Shown here piece after piece: positions 9,273-18,197 of a DNA stretch of 64,000 nt. The DNA is taken from contig NZ_KB907932.1 of the NCBI RefSeq assembly GCF_000382285.1, positions 88,972 to 152,971 on the forward strand, written 5' to 3'. The position numbers and the translations under genes were made by a program. The first letter of the stretch is position 1. Every line of letters begins with the position of its first letter. This stretch comes from Solimonas variicoloris DSM 15731 (GTDB lineage Bacteria > Pseudomonadota > Gammaproteobacteria > Nevskiales > Nevskiaceae). The notes beneath the pieces were generated by a model. That model did not search any database. It worked only from the letters and a program-made list of their open reading frames with translations, and was not told where the DNA came from.

Positions 9273-11254
9273 CAGGCGAGCGCCTCGGCGCGCACGGCGG
9301 CGGTCTCGCGCGCCTGCGCGAGCCGGTAGCGGCGGTCGGACGCGGCGATCAGGCCGCCGAGCGCCATGATGAAGCCGCCCCACCAGACCAGACGCATCAT
9401 CGGCTTGTAGTACAGGCGCAGCGCCCAGTCGCCGTCGGCCCGGGCCTTGTCGATCGGCTCGCCGAGCGCGACGTAGAGATCGCGCAGCGCGTTGTGGTCG
9501 ACGGCCGACTCGGTCATGACCTGACCGCTGGCGCGATAGCGGCGCTTCTCTGGCTCGAGTTCGGCGAGCACGCGGCCGCCGTGCGAGACCTCGACGCGGC
9601 CGTGGTCGGCGTCGTAGTTCGGGCCGGCGCGGCCTTCGACGCCGTCGAAGCGGAACGCGTAGCCGGACAGCTCGGCGGCCTGTCCCGGGCCGAGGCGCAC
9701 GTCCTTCTCGACGCTGTAGAGGCTGACGAAGCTGACGCCGAGCACCCAGATGCCGAGCCCGGCGTGGGCCAGCGTCATGCCCCAGACCGCGCGCGGCACC
9801 TGCAGCAGGCCCTGCACGCGATCGCGCTTGGCGAGCACGCGGCGTCCGATCTCCTGCGCCGCCGTCAGCAGCACCCAGATCGCGAGCATGCCGCCGGCGA
9901 TCGCCGCCAGCAGCGTGCGATGGCCGAGCGCCCACGGCAGCGCCAGACCGGCGACGACGGCGAGCGCCGCCGGCACGCGCACGCGCTTCCAGACCTCGGC
10001 CGGCTTGGCACGCTTCCAGCCGACCGCCGCCGCCAGACCGACGAGCACCGCCAGCGGCGCGGTCAGCGGCAGGAACACGGCATTGAAGTACGGCGGTCCG
10101 ACCGAAACCTTGCCGAGGTTCAGCGCCTCGGCGAGCAGCGGATAGAGCGTGCCGAGCAGCACCGCGAACGCGGCGACGACGAGGAACACATTGTTGAGCA
10201 GCAGCAGGCCTTCGCGCGAGAACAGCGCGAAGTCGGCGACCGAGACGAAGCGCGGCGCGCGCCATGCGTACAGCGTGAAGGCGATGCCGAGCACGATCGC
10301 CAGGAACGTCAGGATGAACACGCCGCGCGCCGGATCGGTGGCGAAGGCGTGCACCGACACCAGCACGCCGGAACGCACGAGGAAGGTGCCGAGCAGCGAC
10401 AGCGCGAACGCCAGGATCGCCAGCAGCACGGTCCAGGCCTTGAGCTGGCCGCGCTTCTCGGTGACCGCCAGCGAATGGATCAGCGCCGTGCCGACCAGCC
10501 AGGGCATGAACGAGGCGTTCTCGACCGGGTCCCAGAACCACCAGCCGCCCCAGCCGAGCTCGTTGTAGGCCCACCACGAGCCGAGCGTGATGCCGCAGGT
10601 CAGGAACAGCCAGGCGGTCGTCGTCCACGGCCGCGTCCAGCGCGCCCAGGCGGCGTCAAGCCGGCCCGAGATCAGCGCCGCGAGCGCGAACGCGAACGCC
10701 ACCGAGAAGCCGACGTAGCCCATGTAGAGCATCGGCGGATGGATGACCAGGCCGGGATCCTGCAACAGCGGGTTCAGGTCGCGGCCGTCCGCCGGCACCG
10801 GAAAGCTGCGCTCGAAGGGATTCGAGGTCAGCAGAATGAACAGCAGAAAGCCGACGCCGACCGCGCCGAGCACCGCCAGCGTGGTCGCCGCCAGATCCGG
10901 CGGCAGGCGGCGGTTGAAGACCGACACCGCCGCCGCCCAGCCGCTCAGCATCAGCACCCACAGCAGCATCGAGCCCTCGTGCGCGCCCCAGACCGCGCTG
11001 ACCCGGTAGGCCAGCGGCAGCTCGGAATGACTGTTGGCGGCGACGTAGGCGACCGACCAGTCGCGCGTCACGAAAGCCCAGGTCAGGCACAGGTACGCGA
11101 ACAGGATCAGCAGGAACTGCGTCTGCGCCGCCGAGCTGGCGACCGCCATCAGGCGGCGGTCGCGGCGCCACACACCGAGCGCCGGCAGCGCGACCTGCAG
11201 CAGCGCCACGAGCAGGGCCGCGACCAGCGCGAAGTGACCGAGTTCCGGAATCAT
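9272..11254 (-). CDS. ccmF: Haem lyase CcmF, cytochrome c maturation
   Basis: This 660-residue polytopic membrane protein ligates haem to apocytochrome c, receiving haem from CcmE. The WWD haem-handling segment reads WGGWWFWDPVENASFMPWL near residue 230. Conserved flanking histidines sit in VIHPPMLYMGYVGF and HSLAVTEKRG. Many membrane helices are evident along the whole length. It begins 19 bases after ccmE and ends overlapping ccmG. Confidence 0.97.
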   Translation of the reverse strand: MIPELGHFALVAALLVALLQVALPALGVWRRDRRLMAVASSAAQTQFLLILFAYLCLTWAFVTRDWSVAYVAANSHSELPLAYRVSAVWGAHEGSMLLWVLMLSGWAAAVSVFNRRLPPDLAATTLAVLGAVGVGFLLFILLTSNPFERSFPVPADGRDLNPLLQDPGLVIHPPMLYMGYVGFSVAFAFALAALISGRLDAAWARWTRPWTTTAWLFLTCGITLGSWWAYNELGWGGWWFWDPVENASFMPWLVGTALIHSLAVTEKRGQLKAWTVLLAILAFALSLLGTFLVRSGVLVSVHAFATDPARGVFILTFLAIVLGIAFTLYAWRAPRFVSVADFALFSREGLLLLNNVFLVVAAFAVLLGTLYPLLAEALNLGKVSVGPPYFNAVFLPLTAPLAVLVGLAAAVGWKRAKPAEVWKRVRVPAALAVVAGLALPWALGHRTLLAAIAGGMLAIWVLLTAAQEIGRRVLAKRDRVQGLLQVPRAVWGMTLAHAGLGIWVLGVSFVSLYSVEKDVRLGPGQAAELSGYAFRFDGVEGRAGPNYDADHGRVEVSHGGRVLAELEPEKRRYRASGQVMTESAVDHNALRDLYVALGEPIDKARADGDWALRLYYKPMMRLVWWGGFIMALGGLIAASDRRYRLAQARETAAVRAEALA

Positions 11255-11273
11255 GCGGGCCTCTGCGGATCGT

Positions 11274-11738
11274 TCAGCTGGCGGCCTGCATGACCGACTT
11301 GAACGGTGCGCAGGAATGCTGGCCGTCGGCGGTCTTCAGCGATTTCGCCAGTTCCGGCGGCATGTAGTTCTCGTCGTGCTTGGCGAGCACCTCGTCGGCG
11401 ACGAACACGCCGTCCTTCATCTGCCCGGTGGCGACGATGCCCTGCCCCTCGCGGAACAGGTCCGGCAGGATGCCGTCGTAGCGCACCGGCAGCGACTTCT
11501 CGCAGTCGGCGAGCATGAACTCGACGTTCAGGCCCTCGCCGCGCTTGAGACTGCCGACGGTGACGAGACCGCCGAGGCGCAGCCGCGCGTTGTCGGCGAC
11601 CTTGTGCTCGACGATGTCGGTCGGCGTGTAGAAATACATCATGTTCTTGCGGAAGGCCGTGAAGCCGAACACCGCCGCGAGCGCGAGGCCCGCGACCAGC
11701 GCGGCCACCGCCGCCATGCGTTTCTGCCGTTTGGTCAT
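11274..11738 (-). CDS. ccmE: Cytochrome c maturation haem chaperone CcmE
   Basis: This 154-residue periplasmic haem chaperone is anchored by one N-terminal helix (residues 9-29). Haem is held covalently through the His in LAKHDENYMPPE, here His121, with Tyr125 as a ligand. The OB-fold core is intact (RLGGLVTVGSLKRGEGLNVEF). ATG 11738 overlaps the ccmD stop (ATGA) and gives the standard MTKRQKR start; a longer in-frame reading would run through ccmD. Confidence 0.96.
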   Translation of the reverse strand: MTKRQKRMAAVAALVAGLALAAVFGFTAFRKNMMYFYTPTDIVEHKVADNARLRLGGLVTVGSLKRGEGLNVEFMLADCEKSLPVRYDGILPDLFREGQGIVATGQMKDGVFVADEVLAKHDENYMPPELAKSLKTADGQHSCAPFKSVMQAAS

Positions 11739-11881
11739 TCGTCGTCGAGCAGCGTCTCGAGGATCGCGCGGCGGCGCAGCCGCGGCGCGATCAGGTTCCA
11801 CAGGTAAATGCCGGCGGCGATGCCGAAGCTGCCCCAGACATACAGCGCATACCCGCCCATCTTCCAGAACTCAGGAGACAC
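11735..11881 (-). CDS. ccmD: Haem exporter protein CcmD (small membrane subunit)
   Basis: This 48-residue protein helps release holo-CcmE from the CcmABC complex. The sequence contains MGGYALYVWGSFGIAAGIYL, the hallmark CcmD membrane segment, followed by a basic stretch (RLRRRA). I chose GTG at 11881 because a GGAGG ribosome site lies just upstream and the extra residues SPEFWK match the usual N-terminus ahead of MGGYA. The alternative ATG is at 11860. It overlaps ccmC by 11 bases and ccmE by 4. Confidence 0.9.
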   Translation of the reverse strand: MSPEFWKMGGYALYVWGSFGIAAGIYLWNLIAPRLRRRAILETLLDDE

Positions 11882-12632
11882 GCGCGCCTCCGCCAAGTTC
11901 CGTCGCCAGCTCGCGCACCCAGCGCGTGTTGCGCTCGCGCAGCAGCAGCTCGTTCTGGGCGCGGCGCAGGATCGCGTGCGCGCAGAGGCAGTAGGTCGCC
12001 AGCAGGCCGGCGTAGAGCGGACGCGCCATGTCGGCGCTGATCGCCGGCCGGCCGAACTTCAGCACCGTCGAGCCCTGATGCAGGCTGTTCCACCACTCCA
12101 CCGAGAAATGCACGATCGGCACGTTGACCAGGCCGACGATCGCCAGCAGCGCGCAGGCGCGGGCGCCGGCGCGGGCGTCGTCGAAGGCCGCGTGGAGACC
12201 GATCACGCCGCAATAAAGGAACAGCAGCACCAGCTCCGAGGTCAGGCGCGCGTCCCAGACCCAGTACGCGCCCCACATCGGCTTGCCCCAGAGCATGCCG
12301 GTGACCAGCGCCAGCGCCGTGAAGCTGGCGCCGACCGGCGCCGTCGCGACCATCACCGCCTCGGCCAGTTTCATCCGCCAGATCAGCGCGACCGCGCCGG
12401 CAACCGCCATCAGCACATAGAGCGACAGCGACACGGCGGCGGCCGGCACGTGGACGTAAATGATGCGGAACGCGTCTTTCTGCTGGTAATCCGGCGGCGC
12501 CAGCACCAGGCCCGCATACCAGCCGTAGGCCAGCAGCAGCAGGCCGAAACCGCCCAGCCACGGCGCGAGCCGTCCGGCGAAGCGGTAGAAGCTCGGCGGC
12601 GAGCCGAGGCGGTGGAACCACGTCCAGTTCAT
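11871..12632 (-). CDS. ccmC: Haem exporter protein CcmC
   Basis: This 253-residue, six-helix membrane protein loads haem onto CcmE. The WWD-type motif is represented by MLWGKPMWGAYWVWDARLT near residue 120 and VEWWNSLHQGS near 185. The periplasmic His pair lies in IIYVHVPAA and HFSVEWWNSLHQ. It begins 18 bases after ccmB and overlaps ccmD by 11 bases. Confidence 0.97.
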   Translation of the reverse strand: MNWTWFHRLGSPPSFYRFAGRLAPWLGGFGLLLLAYGWYAGLVLAPPDYQQKDAFRIIYVHVPAAAVSLSLYVLMAVAGAVALIWRMKLAEAVMVATAPVGASFTALALVTGMLWGKPMWGAYWVWDARLTSELVLLFLYCGVIGLHAAFDDARAGARACALLAIVGLVNVPIVHFSVEWWNSLHQGSTVLKFGRPAISADMARPLYAGLLATYCLCAHAILRRAQNELLLRERNTRWVRELATELGGGARVS

Positions 12633-12650
12633 GGGCCGGAATGTCCGGAG

Positions 12651-13316
12651 CTATTCGAAGGCATTGCGCAGCGCCGCGGCGGCGAGCCAGGGCAGGAGGG
12701 TCAGCGTCAACGTCAAAATGGCGGCCAGGAAGTATAGCGGAGCCCCTGCATCGAGACCCTGCTGGGCAGCCCGCACGCTGCCGGCGCCGAAGATCACGAC
12801 CGGCACGATCAGCGGCAGTACCAGCACCGGCAGCAGCGCGCCACCGCGCGGCAAGCCCACCGTCAGCGCCGCGACGAAGCCGCCGATGAAGCTCAGGCAC
12901 GGCGTACCGAGCGCCAGGCCCAGCACCAGCGGGCCGAGATGCGGCGGCGCCAGGCCGAGCATCAGGCCCAGCGGCGCCGCCAGCAGCACGATCGGCAGAC
13001 CGCTCAGCAGCCAGTGCGCCAGGCCCTTCACGAACACCGCGAAGCTCAGCGCCGTGCGGCTGACGAGCAGCTGTTCGAGCGTGCCGTCTTCCTGATCGGT
13101 GCGATACAGGCGTTCCAGCGACAGCAGCGCCGCCAGCAGCGCGCCGACCCAGAGCACCGCCGGCGCGAACGCGGCGAGCTGCGGATCGTTGGGCTTGGTG
13201 CCGAAGCTGAACACGGTGACGACGATGACGAAGAACAGCGGCGGCATCAGCCACTCGGCCTTGGCGCGCGCCGCCAGCCGCAGCTCGCGCGCGAAGATCG
13301 CGGCCAGCGCCTTCAC
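12651..13316 (-). CDS. ccmB: Haem exporter protein CcmB (ABC permease)
   Basis: This 221-residue integral membrane subunit works with CcmA and CcmC to release haem-loaded CcmE. Six hydrophobic segments are visible. Family text includes YRTDQEDGTLEQLLVS and the glycine-rich GGALLPVLVLPLIVPVVIFG. GTG at 13316 overlaps the ccmA stop (GTGA), and no better start lies nearby. Confidence 0.95.
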   Translation of the reverse strand: MKALAAIFARELRLAARAKAEWLMPPLFFVIVVTVFSFGTKPNDPQLAAFAPAVLWVGALLAALLSLERLYRTDQEDGTLEQLLVSRTALSFAVFVKGLAHWLLSGLPIVLLAAPLGLMLGLAPPHLGPLVLGLALGTPCLSFIGGFVAALTVGLPRGGALLPVLVLPLIVPVVIFGAGSVRAAQQGLDAGAPLYFLAAILTLTLTLLPWLAAAALRNAFE

Positions 13317-13897
13317 AGGATCAGCTCGCGCGCCGCCAGCGGCGCCGGCAGCGTCTGGTGGCTGGTCATCAGCACCGCCCCGCCCTGCGCCAGATGCGCC
13401 TGCGTCAGCGCCGCGAACAGGGCGAGACCGCCGGCGTCGAGACCGTCGAGCGGCTCGTCGAGCAGCCAGACCGGTCGCGGCTGCAGCAGCAGACGGGCCA
13501 GCGCGCTGCGCCGCTTCTGTCCGGCCGACAGGCTGCGGCAGGCGCGGCGGCGCGCGCGCGCCGGCAGTTCGACGCCGGCCAGCGCAGCGTCGATGCCGTC
13601 CGGCGACGCGCCGTTGATGCCGCACCAAAAGCGCAGGTTGTCGATCGCGCTGAGCTGCAGGTTGAGGCCGTTGCGATGGCCGAGCCAGTGCAGGCCGGCG
13701 GCCTCGTCGGCGAGCCGGCACCGGCCCGCCGCCGGCCGGCGCAGACCGGCCAGGGTCTCCAGCAGCGAGGTCTTGCCGATGCCGTTGGCGCCGCGCAGAT
13801 GCAGCAGCTCGCCGGCCGCCAGACGCAGGTCGAAATCGCGCAGCAGCGCGCGGTCACCGCGCTGGATCGTCAGTTGGTCGGCGCTCAGCAGGGGCAC
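13313..13897 (-). CDS. ccmA: Cytochrome c biogenesis ATP-binding export protein CcmA
   Basis: This 194-residue ABC ATPase powers release of holo-CcmE. The Walker A motif GANGIGKTS is at residues 36-44. The signature SLSAGQKRR precedes Walker B (VWLLDEPLDGLD), and the switch histidine lies in MTSHQ. It is the first gene of the ccm operon. The 190-base gap to the divergent hydroxylase gene holds an FNR-like box at 14038. Confidence 0.96.
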   Translation of the reverse strand: MPLLSADQLTIQRGDRALLRDFDLRLAAGELLHLRGANGIGKTSLLETLAGLRRPAAGRCRLADEAAGLHWLGHRNGLNLQLSAIDNLRFWCGINGASPDGIDAALAGVELPARARRRACRSLSAGQKRRSALARLLLQPRPVWLLDEPLDGLDAGGLALFAALTQAHLAQGGAVLMTSHQTLPAPLAARELIL

Positions 13898-14037
13898 GCG
13901 AGGATCGTCGGCTGCGGTGGCGGCGGATGGCGCCCGGCCGCGCCACCCTGTTCGGGGAAAAGGGCGCCTAGTGTACGGGAACGCCCGGCGCGACCGGCGC
14001 GCATCTTTGCGGGTAGCCGAAGCCGGCCGCCGTGTCC

Positions 14038-14051
14038 TTGATCGCGATCAG
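14038..14051. promoter_or_regulatory. FNR/Anr-like box between ccmA and the UbiH-type gene
   Basis: TTGAT-CGCG-ATCAG matches nine of the ten defined positions of the FNR/Anr consensus TTGAT-N4-ATCAA. It sits between divergent genes, 141 bases from ccmA and 37 bases from the hydroxylase ATG. FNR-type control of ccm genes is known in other proteobacteria; binding here is inferred. Confidence 0.5.
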
Positions 14052-14087
14052 TTCCCGGCACCCGGCGCCTGCCTAAGGTGGCCGGCC

Positions 14088-15296
14088 ATGAACGACCAGC
14101 CGAGCGCAGTCCACGATCTCATCATCATCGGTGCCGGCCCGGCCGGACTGGCGCTGGCGCGCGCGCTCGGCGCCGACCCGCTCAGTGTCGCCATCGTCGA
14201 TCCGACGCCGCGCGAGGTGCTCGCCGACGCGCCGTTCGACGGCCGCGAGATCGCACTGAGCGCGGACTCGGTCGCGCGGCTGCGCGACTACGGCATCTGG
14301 CCGCACCTCGCGGACGACGACATCTCGCGCCTGCGCGACGCGCGCGTGCGCGACGGCGGCACGCGCAGCGCACTGCATCTGCAGGCCGACGGCGCCGGCG
14401 AGCTCGGCTGGCTGGTGCCGAACCACCGCCTGCGCCAGGCCAGCTACGCGAGCCTCGCCGACGCCGAGCGCCTGAGCTGGTACAGCGCCCGCGTCACCGC
14501 GCTGCAGACCGCGCCCGGCCACGCCGAAGTCCGGCTCGACGACGGCCGCCGGCTGCGCGCGCGGCTGGTGGTAGCCGCCGACAGCCGTTTCTCCGAGACG
14601 CGGCGGGCGATGGGCATCGCCGCGCGCATGCGCGACTTCGGCAAGAGCATGCTGGTCTGCCGCCTCGAGCACGAGCGGCCGCACTGCCAGACCGCCGAGG
14701 AATGGTTCGTCTACGGCGCGACCCTCGCGCTGCTGCCGCTGAACGGATCGCGCAGTTCGCTGGTGCTGACCCAGCCGCATCGCCAGATCGCCGCGCTGGC
14801 GCAGGCCGAAGCCGAGGATTTCGCGGCGCGCATCGGCGACTGGACCGGCCACCACCTCGGCCGCCTGAGCCTCGCCAGCAGCCGCCACGTCTATCCGCTG
14901 GTCGCGGTCTGGGCCGAGCAGTTCTGCAAGGAACGCTACGCCCTGATCGGCGACGCCGCGGTCGGCATGCATCCGGTCACCGCGCACGGCTACAACCTCG
15001 GCCTGCGCAGCGTGGCGGCGCTCGCCAACGCCGTGCGCGCGGCGCAGCGGCGCGGCGCCGACATCGGCGCGCTGCCGCTGCTGCGCGGCTACGAGGCCGA
15101 GCACCGGCGCGCGGCGCGGCCGCTGTACGAGCTGACCAACGCGCTCGTCGGCCTCTATACCGACGAGCGGCTGCCGGCGCGTCTGGCGCGCCGCGCCGCG
15201 CTGCAGCTGACCGAGCACCTGCCACCGCTCAAGCGCCTGATCGTCGCCCCGCTGCGCCGCCACGGCGACCGCCGGCCGGACGCCGTGGCGGGCTAG
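14088..15296 (+). CDS. FAD-dependent UbiH/UbiF/UbiM-family hydroxylase
   Basis: This 402-residue class A flavin monooxygenase probably hydroxylates the ubiquinone ring. The FAD dinucleotide-binding motif is [16 protein letters not shown] near residue 12. The second FAD motif is the GD-containing [23 protein letters not shown] near 285-306. The stretch [12 protein letters not shown]...[14 protein letters not shown] resembles what I recall of UbiM, the C5 hydroxylase variant, more than UbiH or UbiF. It is divergent from the ccm operon and followed by an intrinsic terminator. Family assignment is firm, while the exact ring position is not. Confidence 0.82.
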   Translation: MNDQPSAVHDLIIIGAGPAGLALARALGADPLSVAIVDPTPREVLADAPFDGREIALSADSVARLRDYGIWPHLADDDISRLRDARVRDGGTRSALHLQADGAGELGWLVPNHRLRQASYASLADAERLSWYSARVTALQTAPGHAEVRLDDGRRLRARLVVAADSRFSETRRAMGIAARMRDFGKSMLVCRLEHERPHCQTAEEWFVYGATLALLPLNGSRSSLVLTQPHRQIAALAQAEAEDFAARIGDWTGHHLGRLSLASSRHVYPLVAVWAEQFCKERYALIGDAAVGMHPVTAHGYNLGLRSVAALANAVRAAQRRGADIGALPLLRGYEAEHRRAARPLYELTNALVGLYTDERLPARLARRAALQLTEHLPPLKRLIVAPLRRHGDRRPDAVAG

Positions 15297-15322
15297 CCGG
15301 TCCGCGGAACCGCCGCGGGGAC

Positions 15323-15362
15323 GCGCGCCAGCGTGCCGGTCGCACCGGCGGGGCGCGCTTTT
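15323..15362 (+). terminator. Intrinsic terminator after the UbiH-type gene
   Basis: The outer arms GCGCGCC and GGCGCGC enclose an inner GCCGGT-CGC-ACCGGC hairpin, followed directly by TTTT. It starts 27 bases after the hydroxylase stop. Confidence 0.7.
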
Positions 15363-15364
15363 CC

Positions 15365-15370
15365 TACAAT
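15365..15370 (+). promoter_or_regulatory. Probable -10 element of folD
   Basis: TACAAT lies 28 bases before the folD ATG, just after the terminator. No clear -35 element is seen at the usual distance, so this is a partial promoter call. Confidence 0.4.
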
Positions 15371-15397
15371 ACGCGCCCCGCCGAGACCCGAATCCCC

Positions 15398-16264
15398 ATG
15401 AGCGCCCAACTGATCGACGGCAAGGCCGTCGCCGCCGCCATCCACGAACGTGTCCGCAGCGCGATCGCCGCGCGCGTCGCCGCCGGCCGCCGCCGGCCGG
15501 CGCTGGCCACGGTCCTGGTCGGCGCCGACCCGGCCTCGGAGATCTACGTGCGCAACAAGCGCCTGACCTGCGAGAAGGTCGGCGTGCGCTCGGTGCCGAT
15601 GCACTTCGACGCGACGATCAGCGAGGCCGAACTGCTCGGCGCGATCGACCGCCTCAACGCCGACGACGACATCGACGGCATCCTCGTGCAGCTGCCGCTG
15701 CCGTCGCAGCTCGACGCCACGCGCGTCACCGAGCGCATCCGCGCCGACAAGGACGTCGACGGCTTCCACCCGTACAACATCGGCCGCCTCGCGCAGCGCC
15801 TGCCGGCGCTGCGGCCGTGCACGCCGTTCGGCGTGATGGAGCTGCTGCGCTCGACCGGCGAGACCTTCAAGGGCAAGCGCGCCGTCGTCGTCGGCGCCAG
15901 CAACCACGTCGGCCGGCCGATGATGCTGGAGCTGATGCTGGCCGGCGCCACCGCGACCTGCTGCCACCGCTTCACCGTCGACGTCGCCGGCGAAGTCGCG
16001 CGCGCCGACATCCTGGTCGCCGCGGTCGGCAAGCCGGGCCTGGTCAAGGGCGCGTGGATCAAGCCCGGCGCGACGGTCATCGACGTCGGCATCAACCGCC
16101 TCGCCGACGGCAAGATCGTCGGCGACGTCGAATTCGAGGCCGCCCGCGAGCGCGCCGCCTGGATCACGCCGGTGCCGGGCGGCGTCGGCCCGATGACGGT
16201 GGCGATGCTGATGCACAACACCCTCGCCGCCTGCGCGGCGCGCGAGGGCCACGCGGTCGACTGA
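15398..16264 (+). CDS. folD: Bifunctional methylenetetrahydrofolate dehydrogenase/cyclohydrolase
   Basis: This 288-residue cytosolic enzyme interconverts 5,10-methylene-THF and 10-formyl-THF, using NADP. Family signatures are present in order: [22 protein letters not shown] with the catalytic lysine, [28 protein letters not shown], the nucleotide-binding [13 protein letters not shown], and the C-terminal [15 protein letters not shown]. The usual SxxVGxP reads SNHVGRP, and CCHRFT replaces the common C(N/H)SKT. It is a single gene, convergent with fliD. Confidence 0.96.
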   Translation: MSAQLIDGKAVAAAIHERVRSAIAARVAAGRRRPALATVLVGADPASEIYVRNKRLTCEKVGVRSVPMHFDATISEAELLGAIDRLNADDDIDGILVQLPLPSQLDATRVTERIRADKDVDGFHPYNIGRLAQRLPALRPCTPFGVMELLRSTGETFKGKRAVVVGASNHVGRPMMLELMLAGATATCCHRFTVDVAGEVARADILVAAVGKPGLVKGAWIKPGATVIDVGINRLADGKIVGDVEFEAARERAAWITPVPGGVGPMTVAMLMHNTLAACAAREGHAVD

Positions 16265-16356
16265 GTCCGGAGCAAGCGCACCGCGTGCCCCGCCCGTTCG
16301 CCGCCACGCCGCATCGGCGGCAGCCGGCAACGCACATCGAACCGCGCGGCGGACGC

Positions 16357-17703
16357 TCAGCCGGACGCGGATGAGGACGAGGAACTCAGCTTCGACAGCG
16401 CGCTGAGCTGCTGGCTCAGATAACTGCTGGTGCTCTGCATGCTGGCGAGCAGCGCATCGAGCGAGGTGTATTGCTGGCGGTAGCGGGCCTCGACCTTGAC
16501 CATGCGCGCGTCGAGACCGTCGAGCTGATCGGAAATCGTGTCGAGCCGCGCCTGCAGCGCGTCGTTGCGCGCCTCGACCTGGCCGTCGTCGCCGACGATC
16601 TTCTCGATCGCCGCGTCGAGCCGCGTCGCGTAACCGCCGTCGCCGGCAAACAGTTTCTGCACGGCGGCGCTGTCGTCGGCGAGCGCGTCCGAGAGCTTCT
16701 CGCTGTCCACTTCCAGCGTGCCGTCGGCCTTGGCGGTGATGCCGATCTGCGCCAGATACTGGTAGCTGCCGTTCGATGCGCCGGCGCCGGCGAGAATGCC
16801 GCGCAGCGTGCCCGCCGCGCCGCGCACCATGGCGTCGCCGTTGAGCACCGCGGCGGTCTTGGTACCGGCGTCGTATCGGGTCAGCGAGGCCATCGTGCCG
16901 ATCGCCGCGTTGTAGGCGTTGACAAAGCTCTGCACGGTCTTGGCCGCGGCGTCGGTATCGAGGGCGACGTCGAGCGACAGCGTGGTGCCCGGCTCGGCCT
17001 TCTGCAGCTTGAGCGTGACGCCGTCGATGGCGTCGCTGACGCTGTTCGACGCCGAGTAGACGTCGTAGCCGTCGATGCGCACGTGCGCATCCTGCGCGGC
17101 CTGCTGTTCGGTGAAGCCGAGCAGCGACGAGGACACGGTGATGGCGTTGGCGGCGCCGGTTTCGTTGCTGCTCAGCACCAGGCGCGTGCCGCCGCTCTCG
17201 CTGATCAGCGTCGCCGTCACGCCGGTGTTGTCGGTGGCCTTGTTGATCGCATTCTTGAGATCGACGAGCGTGTTCTGCGTATCGCCGAGCGTGACCTTGA
17301 AGCTCTTGCCGGCGACGCCGATCGTCACCTCGCCCGCCCCCAGCGTAGCGTCGGCGCCGGCGAACGCCGAGCTGGCCAGCTTGTGCGATTTGGCGAGGCT
17401 CTGCACCTCGACCTGGTAATTGCCGCGCGTCGCCGTGCTGCTCGTCGAGACGCCGAGAATGTCGGTATCGGACGAGGTCGCCGACAGCGTCATCAGCTCG
17501 CCACCGGACTTCAGCGCGGCGAGCTTGGTCTGCAGCGTCGACAGCACCGACTTGAAGGTACCGACTGCCGACAGCTGCGTATTGAATACGCTCCGCTTGG
17601 TCGTCAGGCGCGTCTCGGTCGGACTGCGCTCGGCGCTGACCAGCTTGGTGATCAGCGACTCGATGTCGAGCCCGGAGCCGACGCCGGCGGAAGTAATGCC
17701 CAT
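16357..17703 (-). CDS. fliD: Flagellar filament cap protein FliD
   Basis: This 448-residue protein forms the pentameric cap under which flagellin subunits fold onto the filament tip. The N-terminus MGITSAGVGSGLDIESLI is the classic FliD start, and heptad-like coiled-coil text fills both ends. The C-terminus is a poly-serine tail (SSSSSS). Middle domain text includes NYQVEVQSLAKSHKLAS and DGVTLKLQKAEPGTTLSLDV. It follows flaG after 13 bases in the fliC-flaG-fliD set. Confidence 0.95.
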   Translation of the reverse strand: MGITSAGVGSGLDIESLITKLVSAERSPTETRLTTKRSVFNTQLSAVGTFKSVLSTLQTKLAALKSGGELMTLSATSSDTDILGVSTSSTATRGNYQVEVQSLAKSHKLASSAFAGADATLGAGEVTIGVAGKSFKVTLGDTQNTLVDLKNAINKATDNTGVTATLISESGGTRLVLSSNETGAANAITVSSSLLGFTEQQAAQDAHVRIDGYDVYSASNSVSDAIDGVTLKLQKAEPGTTLSLDVALDTDAAAKTVQSFVNAYNAAIGTMASLTRYDAGTKTAAVLNGDAMVRGAAGTLRGILAGAGASNGSYQYLAQIGITAKADGTLEVDSEKLSDALADDSAAVQKLFAGDGGYATRLDAAIEKIVGDDGQVEARNDALQARLDTISDQLDGLDARMVKVEARYRQQYTSLDALLASMQSTSSYLSQQLSALSKLSSSSSSASG

Positions 17704-17716
17704 CCTCAGTCTCTCC

Positions 17717-18061
17717 TCATGCCTCGGCCTGCAGCAGGCCGCCGTTGCCACCCTTCATCAGCCGCGCCAGGCGCAGCACTTCCTCGCCCGGAATCTGCCG
17801 CAGCACGGTGCCGTCCCGGCGATCGACGACTTCGACGATAACGCGATTCAGCTCGCGGTCGACGCGGTAGGTCAGATCGACACCGGCGCCGGCCAGCGTG
17901 TCACGCACCTCGCCGAGCGCCTGCCGCAGTTCGTCGGCGTCGACCGCGCGCCCGCCCGCAGCGTCGGCCGACGTCTGCTCGCGCGCGACGGAAACGCCGA
18001 AACGGCCGCTGCCAGCCGGCGCGGCCACCGCTTCGATTGCCTTGATCGTGTCGCTCATCAC
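17717..18061 (-). CDS. flaG: FlaG-family flagellar protein
   Basis: This 114-residue protein, or 113 if the second ATG of the tandem pair at 18061 is used, has the FlaG core VDLTYRVDRELNRVIVEVVD followed by GTVLRQIPGEEVLRLARLM. FlaG affects filament length or cap interaction in other bacteria. It lies between fliC and fliD on the same strand. Its own promoter was not identified. The stem-loop at 18154 separates it from fliC. Confidence 0.9.
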   Translation of the reverse strand: MMSDTIKAIEAVAAPAGSGRFGVSVAREQTSADAAGGRAVDADELRQALGEVRDTLAGAGVDLTYRVDRELNRVIVEVVDRRDGTVLRQIPGEEVLRLARLMKGGNGGLLQAEA

Positions 18062-18153
18062 CGGATGCTCCGGTCATGGCCCGCTTCGAACCACGCTGGC
18101 CGCGCGTCCTCCGCCGGGCCCGTTCGTCACGCCGCGAATCCGTTCGCGAGGCG

Positions 18154-18180
18154 GCCCTCCGGCGCATCGCGCCGGAGGGC
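18154..18180 (-). terminator. Stem-loop between fliC and flaG
   Basis: A perfect 12-bp stem, GCCCTCCGGCGC paired with GCGCCGGAGGGC around a three-base loop, lies 17 bases after the fliC stop. There is no U-tract. It may end or attenuate fliC transcription, or protect the 3' end of the abundant flagellin mRNA. Confidence 0.6.
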
Positions 18181-18197
18181 CTCACCCCGGAACCGCC

